In this document: positions 62,708 to 64,000 of the stretch, piece after piece | How positions within the stretch are numbered: the stretch's first letter is position 1 | Layout: every line of letters starts with the position of its first letter | NCBI GenBank assembly: GCA_035628645.1 | Contig: DASPJL010000159.1 | Span: 1-64,000 of the forward strand | Reading direction: 5' to 3' | Length of the DNA: 64,000 nucleotides | Source: DASPJL01 sp035628645 | GTDB taxonomy: Bacteria; Bacteroidota; Bacteroidia; Cytophagales; Cyclobacteriaceae | Made by a program: the position numbers and the translations under genes | Notes under the pieces: generated by a model | Told to the model about the DNA's origin: nothing | Database searches by the model: none | The model's input: the letters and a program-made list of their open reading frames with translations, nothing else

Positions 62708-63757
62708 ATGGCTATTAAATTAAAACCCTTAAAAGATCAGGTAATTGTAATAACAGGAGCTTCCAGTGGAATAGGTCTGGCGACAGCGTTGTCCGCGGCT
62801 GAGGAAGGTGCAAAGGTTGTGCTGGCTGCGAGGAATGAAGAAGCCTTACAGGAGATTGAACAAAGAATAAACTTATCGGGTGGCTCAGCTACCTATGTAG
62901 TAGCGGATGTAGGGATTAAGGAAGATGTTGAAGATATAGCCAAAGCAGCCATTAATGAATTCGGCAGGATCGATACCTGGGTGAACGATGCCGGCGTAGC
63001 AATTTATGGTAAACTGGAAGAAGTAAAGGACGAAGACAGCAGAAAATTATTCGAGACAAATTTCTGGGGTGTTGTCAATGGGTCATTAACGGCTTTAAAA
63101 CATTTGAAACAATCCGGAGGGGCGCTTATAAATGTTGGAAGCGTCGTGTCGGATGTAGCCGTTCCAATCCAGGGAATGTATTCGGCAAGTAAACATGCGG
63201 TAAAAGGATTTACAGATGCCTTGAGAATAGAGCTTGAAATGGACAAAGCACCCGTATCTGTCACCTTGATAAAACCTTCGGGGATCAATACGCCTTACCC
63301 CGAACATGCCAGAAATTATACCGATAAAGAAGTAAAGCTACCTCCACCGGTATATGACCCTAAAGAAGTAGCCTATGCCATTCTCCATGCGGCACAAAAT
63401 CCGATAAGGGATGTATTCGTTGGCGGCGGCGGAAAAATGATGAGCAGTACCAATAAGTATGCACCGAAATTAATGGATAAACTCTCCGGGAAATTTATAG
63501 CAAAGGAGGAGCTTATGGACGAACCATCGCAGCATTTCGAAGGTACGCTTTATGATCCCGGGGAAGGAGGAAGAATCGATGGAAACTATCCCGGAATGGT
63601 AAGAAGTACCAGCTATTACACCAGAGCATCCTTAAGTTCAGTGCTAACGAGTGCCTTGCTGGCTGCAGCGGGATTAACCGCGCTTGCCTTAATTGGAAAA
63701 AATTCACTTGCAGATGTAGCAAAGGAGACCATGGAGACGGTAAAAGAAAAAGTCTAG
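62708..63757 (+). CDS. SDR-family oxidoreductase with C-terminal extension
   Basis: I choose ATG 62708 (MAIKLKPLKDQVIVITGASS), giving 349 residues. The Rossmann fold has the cofactor motif TGASSGIG (about residues 16-23), AARNE for NADP(H) preference, NDAG in place of the usual NNAG, a catalytic Ser in INVGSVVSD and YSASK (Tyr and Lys). After about residue 250 there is an extension of some 100 residues ending in a hydrophobic segment (VLTSALLAAAGLTALALIG), which could anchor it to the membrane. Substrate is unknown. SDRs of this extended type are common in soil bacteria. Confidence 0.92.
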   Translation: MAIKLKPLKDQVIVITGASSGIGLATALSAAEEGAKVVLAARNEEALQEIEQRINLSGGSATYVVADVGIKEDVEDIAKAAINEFGRIDTWVNDAGVAIYGKLEEVKDEDSRKLFETNFWGVVNGSLTALKHLKQSGGALINVGSVVSDVAVPIQGMYSASKHAVKGFTDALRIELEMDKAPVSVTLIKPSGINTPYPEHARNYTDKEVKLPPPVYDPKEVAYAILHAAQNPIRDVFVGGGGKMMSSTNKYAPKLMDKLSGKFIAKEELMDEPSQHFEGTLYDPGEGGRIDGNYPGMVRSTSYYTRASLSSVLTSALLAAAGLTALALIGKNSLADVAKETMETVKEKV

Positions 63758-63816
63758 ATTTTCAGTATCAGGAGATTGAAAGGAAGCTCCTGATGAACAA
63801 AGTCTTTACGTGGTTT

Positions 63817-64000
63817 TTAACTTACTCCAACCTTTAAAACATTTAAAATCTCTTCATAGAGATCATCCGGATAAAAAGGTTTGGAGACATAGCCATTCAT
63901 GCCTATTTCAATGCATTTTTCCTTCTCCTTCTTAAAAGCGGCGGCGGTCATAGCGATAATAGGAATGGTGGAAAATGGAGCTGTACTGCTTTCCCTTATA
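63817..64000 (-). CDS. C-terminal end of a response-regulator receiver domain protein
   Basis: The frame is open to the right edge and ends at TAA 63817-63819. It reads the last half of a receiver domain: TIPIIAMTAAAFKKEKEKC, then GMNGYVSKPFYPDDLYEEIL, with the conserved Thr (AMTA) and Lys (SKPF). The first half, with the phosphorylated Asp, is beyond the window. It is probably the C-terminus of a hybrid histidine kinase or a stand-alone regulator. Confidence 0.9.
   Translation of the reverse strand, partial: IRESSTAPFSTIPIIAMTAAAFKKEKEKCIEIGMNGYVSKPFYPDDLYEEILNVLKVGVS

Overview
The window is about 64 kb of AT-rich DNA from a free-living member of the Bacteroidota, most likely of the Cytophagales type. 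The evidence is the gene content: a SusC/SusD/SusE-type starch locus run by a FecR/ECF-sigma pair, an HTCS-type hybrid sensor, many type IX secretion (T9SS) C-terminal sorting domains, lipoproteins with acidic residues after the lipobox cysteine, HYC_CC_PP and HMBD-type copper proteins, and fascin-like and CBM6 modules on secreted glycosidases. No rRNA, tRNA, CRISPR array or phage region was recognised. The species cannot be named from the sequence alone.

Layout. (1) 1-11.9 kb, minus strand: a starch-uptake operon read in the order ECF sigma, FecR, SusC, SusD, SusF-like, SusE-like, GH13 amylase (cut by the left edge). (2) 12.4-17.4 kb, plus strand: the stress module prkA - yeaH-like (DUF444) - spoVR. 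(3) 17.5-22.9 kb: an HTCS hybrid sensor broken by an in-frame TGA, then an FKBP prolyl isomerase lipoprotein. (4) 23.2-35.7 kb: secreted polysaccharide degradation by GH16 beta-1,3-glucanase, GH18 chitinase and a second GH13, with a membrane sensor fused to a transposase-type zinc ribbon, a deleted IS element flanked by a duplicated terminator, and an Asp/Thr/Gly repeat lipoprotein. (5) 36.3-37.9 kb: a CHASE3-like/GAF sensor. (6) 38.5-52.2 kb: copper homeostasis (HMA-AraC regulator, CopA, HMA chaperone, HYC_CC_PP protein, split CusA, CusC, two CusB adaptors), interrupted by a manganese catalase/DsbA-like pair. (7) 52.5-56.3 kb: GH5 and GH26 glycosidases. (8) 56.4-64 kb: an 87-bp tandem array, an Omp85-like barrel, small proteins, a cold-shock protein, a PAS histidine kinase, an NTF2-like protein, an SDR oxidoreductase and the end of a receiver-domain protein.

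How it fits together. The Sus locus would bind, import and digest starch under transenvelope control (SusC STN domain to FecR to sigma). The T9SS-sorted GH16, GH18 and GH26 enzymes with the Tat-exported GH5 would attack beta-1,3-glucan, chitin and mannan, which together make up fungal walls; that target is an inference. The copper cluster combines cytoplasmic export (CopA and its chaperone) with tripartite periplasmic export (CusABC), but CusA is split into two frames.

The most notable signals are: the fusion of a 7TM-DISM receptor to an IS1595-type zinc ribbon; word-like repeat DNA placed directly against the start codons of several envelope-protein genes, which also splits cusA and sits inside the cusB2 leader; a TGA replacing a conserved Trp in the HTCS; an ECF sigma frame with no standard start codon; a 39-codon frame overlapping the susC start; and an internally deleted IS1634-like element between two perfect 65-bp copies of the chitinase gene end. 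All family names are from reading the sequence; no database search was run.
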